A stretch of 48,071 nt of DNA from a virus, in IMG/VR virus record IMGVR_UViG_3300039210_000047, positions 1 to 48,071 of that record. One strand, 5' to 3'. Positions 46,176 through 48,071 of the stretch are shown one piece after another. Within the stretch, counting starts at the first letter, position 1. Each line of letters begins with the position of its first letter. The position numbers and the translations under genes are program-made. Below the pieces are notes generated by a model. The model was given only the letters and a program-made list of their open reading frames with translations, made no database searches and was not told where the DNA came from.

Positions 46176-48068
46176 ATGGCGACAAGGATCGTGGGGCTGA
46201 CAGGTGTGCCCGCAATCAAAGCCAAACTGATCGAGCTGGTGGGTAAGGGCATGTCCGTGAAGGACGCCTGCTCCCTGGTGGGGCGTTCCGTTAAAACGTT
46301 TGAGAACTATCAGGGGTCGGACCCTGAGTTCAGTAAGGCTATCGCCGCGTCGAGGGTGCGGTTGAAGCGTGCGGTGCGTTCGGATGAGGACCCGGAGGTG
46401 TTCAACCTCAGTTTCGCGGAGTGGCGGAAACGCTACCTCGGCAGGGAGACATATCCGCACCACCAGTTGTGGGTGGACGTGTTGGAGGGCAAGGAGCCCA
46501 CCTTGTGGCATCCTGCCCTGCAATATACGAAAGGTTCACCGCGCCGGGTCCTGATCAACTGCCCGCCTCACCATGGCAAGAGCACCGTGTTGACCACGGA
46601 GTATACGACGTACCGGCTGTGTCTCAACCCGGCCTTGCGTATTGTGATCATTTCAAAGACGGCGGAGTTCGCCTCCGCGTTCTTGCACAGCATTAAGACG
46701 ATGCTCACGGACCCTGAGTTCATAGACCTGCAAAAAGCCTATGGCCCGCCTGATGGGTTTAAGCCCCAAAGGGGCGAGGGGCGTTGGGCCAACAACGTGA
46801 TCTACTTGGCGGATAGGAACCTGGACGCTGCGGACAAGGCGGCTAAGGACCCTAGTGTTATCGCAATGGGTATCGGCTCAGGTGGAATCTACGGTCGTCG
46901 GGCTGACCTCGTCATCCTCGATGACGCCATTGACGACAACAACGCGCACGCTTACGCGAAGCAGTTTGACTGGCTCACCCGAACGGTTTTGTCGCGTAAC
47001 AAGACAGGCATCGTGGCGTTGGTGGGGACACGAGTCGCCCCGATGGACCTCTACAGTCACGTTCTGAATGACGACATTTACATTACGGGTAAGTCCCCGT
47101 GGACGGTGCTGCGCACGCCGGCAGTGTTGGAGTACGCGGAGGACCCTAAAGACTGGGTGACCCTGTGGCCCAAGTCCAGCCAGCCACTTGATGAGAACCT
47201 TGAGGTTGAACCGGACAAGGATGGCATGTATCCCGCATGGGATGGGCCGTCTTGTGCGGAGGCCCGTGCTGACAACCGGCCCATGATTTGGGCTTTGGTG
47301 TGGCAGCAGCAGCAAACTTCTGACGACATGACGTTCAGCTCCCAATGTGTGCGGGGGTGCGTGGAAGGTCGGAGGAAGGCTGGCCCTTTGAAGGCTGGGG
47401 CTTGGGGTCACCCGAAGTTTGGCGCTGAGGGCATGCAGGTGATGGGGTCTATTGACCCTGCCGGCACTGGGGAAGCGTTCATCCTGGTGTACGCCGTGGA
47501 TCGGCGCACTAAGGAGCGTTGGGTCCTTAACGCCTGGATGGGGTCTGACACGTTGCCGTCGTGGTATGCGGCGCGCATTGAGGAACTGACCCCCCTGTAT
47601 GGGATCACTGAGTGGGTTGTTGAAGCTCAGGGGTACTCCAATTGGTTGTATCACGATGAGCGGGTCATGGCTTATTGCAAGCAGCGGGGCATTAAGATCA
47701 GCCCGCATTACACGGGTAGGAACAAGATCGACCCTGATTTTGGTGTGGCGAGTATGGAGGGCCTGTTTGGGACGTTGTCCCCGGAGGTTTCGGGCGGCAA
47801 GTTGAAGCATAACGGCGACAACATCCTGCATTTGCCCGACCCTGACTCAAGTCAGGGCGTGAAGGCGCTGATTGACCAGTTGGTGACTTGGGTGCCGGGT
47901 AAGTCTGGCGGGAAACTCCGTCAGGATGGCCCGATGGCATTGTGGTTCGCTGAAACTAGGGCTCGACTCTATGTTACAGGCGGGGATCACCCCCTAACGA
48001 CGCACGTTAAGAACAAGTATTTGAGTCGCAGGGCTGCCGGCAGGCAGTTTGTTACCGGCGCGAACTAG
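46176..48068 (+). CDS. terL: Terminase large subunit, complete
   Basis: A 630-residue packaging motor. The ATPase has Walker A PPHHGKST (130-137) and Walker B LVILDDAIDD (245-254). The nuclease half begins near residue 415 with GSIDPAGTG (Asp427), and later VVEAQGYSNW and ALIDQLV segments carry further acidic residues. Residues 15-46 (IELVGKGMSVKDACSLVGRSVKTFENY) look like a helix-turn-helix fused to the N-terminus, a role usually met by the small terminase, and no separate small terminase gene is visible. Start ATG 46176. The C-terminal 289 codons are repeated, with variation, at 1-872. Confidence 0.95.
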   Translation: MATRIVGLTGVPAIKAKLIELVGKGMSVKDACSLVGRSVKTFENYQGSDPEFSKAIAASRVRLKRAVRSDEDPEVFNLSFAEWRKRYLGRETYPHHQLWVDVLEGKEPTLWHPALQYTKGSPRRVLINCPPHHGKSTVLTTEYTTYRLCLNPALRIVIISKTAEFASAFLHSIKTMLTDPEFIDLQKAYGPPDGFKPQRGEGRWANNVIYLADRNLDAADKAAKDPSVIAMGIGSGGIYGRRADLVILDDAIDDNNAHAYAKQFDWLTRTVLSRNKTGIVALVGTRVAPMDLYSHVLNDDIYITGKSPWTVLRTPAVLEYAEDPKDWVTLWPKSSQPLDENLEVEPDKDGMYPAWDGPSCAEARADNRPMIWALVWQQQQTSDDMTFSSQCVRGCVEGRRKAGPLKAGAWGHPKFGAEGMQVMGSIDPAGTGEAFILVYAVDRRTKERWVLNAWMGSDTLPSWYAARIEELTPLYGITEWVVEAQGYSNWLYHDERVMAYCKQRGIKISPHYTGRNKIDPDFGVASMEGLFGTLSPEVSGGKLKHNGDNILHLPDPDSSQGVKALIDQLVTWVPGKSGGKLRQDGPMALWFAETRARLYVTGGDHPLTTHVKNKYLSRRAAGRQFVTGAN

Positions 48069-48071
48069 GCG

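Noticed and set aside
46878-47831. 317-residue - strand frame opposite the terminase
   Set aside because: Antisense shadow of a gene with clear Walker and nuclease motifs.

Overview
This window is essentially one complete tailed-phage genome (Caudoviricetes). The gene families, high G+C, frequent GTG/TTG starts and dense ATGA/GTGA-coupled genes point to an actinobacterial host; this is inference from family resemblance, with no database search. A tyrosine integrase, a helix-turn-helix regulator and a tRNA-Gly-like candidate attP indicate a temperate phage. No major tail tube protein, tail-assembly chaperone pair or tape-measure protein is recognisable, and a 1771-residue internal virion protein lies in the head region, so a short-tailed (podovirus-like) virion is the best guess.

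The first 872 bases repeat the last part of the large terminase gene (47197-48068) base for base in register but with scattered substitutions, so the contig closes on itself with a unit length of about 47.2 kb. The two ends appear to come from different strain alleles, unless the gene is truly duplicated.

Layout. 1-22.0 kb, + strand: virion genes (terminase end, small C39-like protein, portal, internal/ejection proteins including a lysozyme plus NlpC/P60 enzyme, scaffold, major capsid protein, small conserved membrane proteins and holin candidates, adaptor, fibre-like proteins, large minor tail protein, peptidoglycan-binding protein), ended by a strong hairpin terminator. 22.1-24.2 kb: lysogeny block with the integrase operon on the - strand, attP and operator candidates, and a divergent HTH gene. 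24.5-37.6 kb, + strand: early/replication operon (Cas4/RecB-like nuclease, DNA methyltransferase, DnaB-like ATPase, SLOG protein, Holliday-junction resolvase, HNH nuclease, split primase, endonuclease VII, DnaQ-like exonuclease, sigma-like protein, ClpP-like protease, Nmad1 protein), finishing with the amidase endolysin. No DNA polymerase is visible, so host polymerase is probably used. 37.6-42.9 kb, - strand: an array of 18 very small genes, mostly translationally coupled, many with Cys/His clusters, interrupted by structured non-coding leaders, one of which looks like a tRNA without an anticodon arm. 42.9-44.0 kb: a non-coding region full of palindromes, repeats, a G-quadruplex motif and a DnaA box, the best candidate for a replication origin or other cis-acting control region. 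44.0-48.1 kb, + strand: small genes, two tRNA genes (Gln-CTG and Leu-CAA), an HExxH metallopeptidase and the full terminase large subunit.

Three + strand promoters share TTGTCT-17 bp-TATRRT-type elements (24.46, 31.96 and 43.99 kb), and two of them lie about 135-155 bp downstream of near-identical hairpins. The 14-base sequence ACTAATAGTGAGTG sits at four early gene junctions, where it supplies the stop of one gene and the GTG start of the next.
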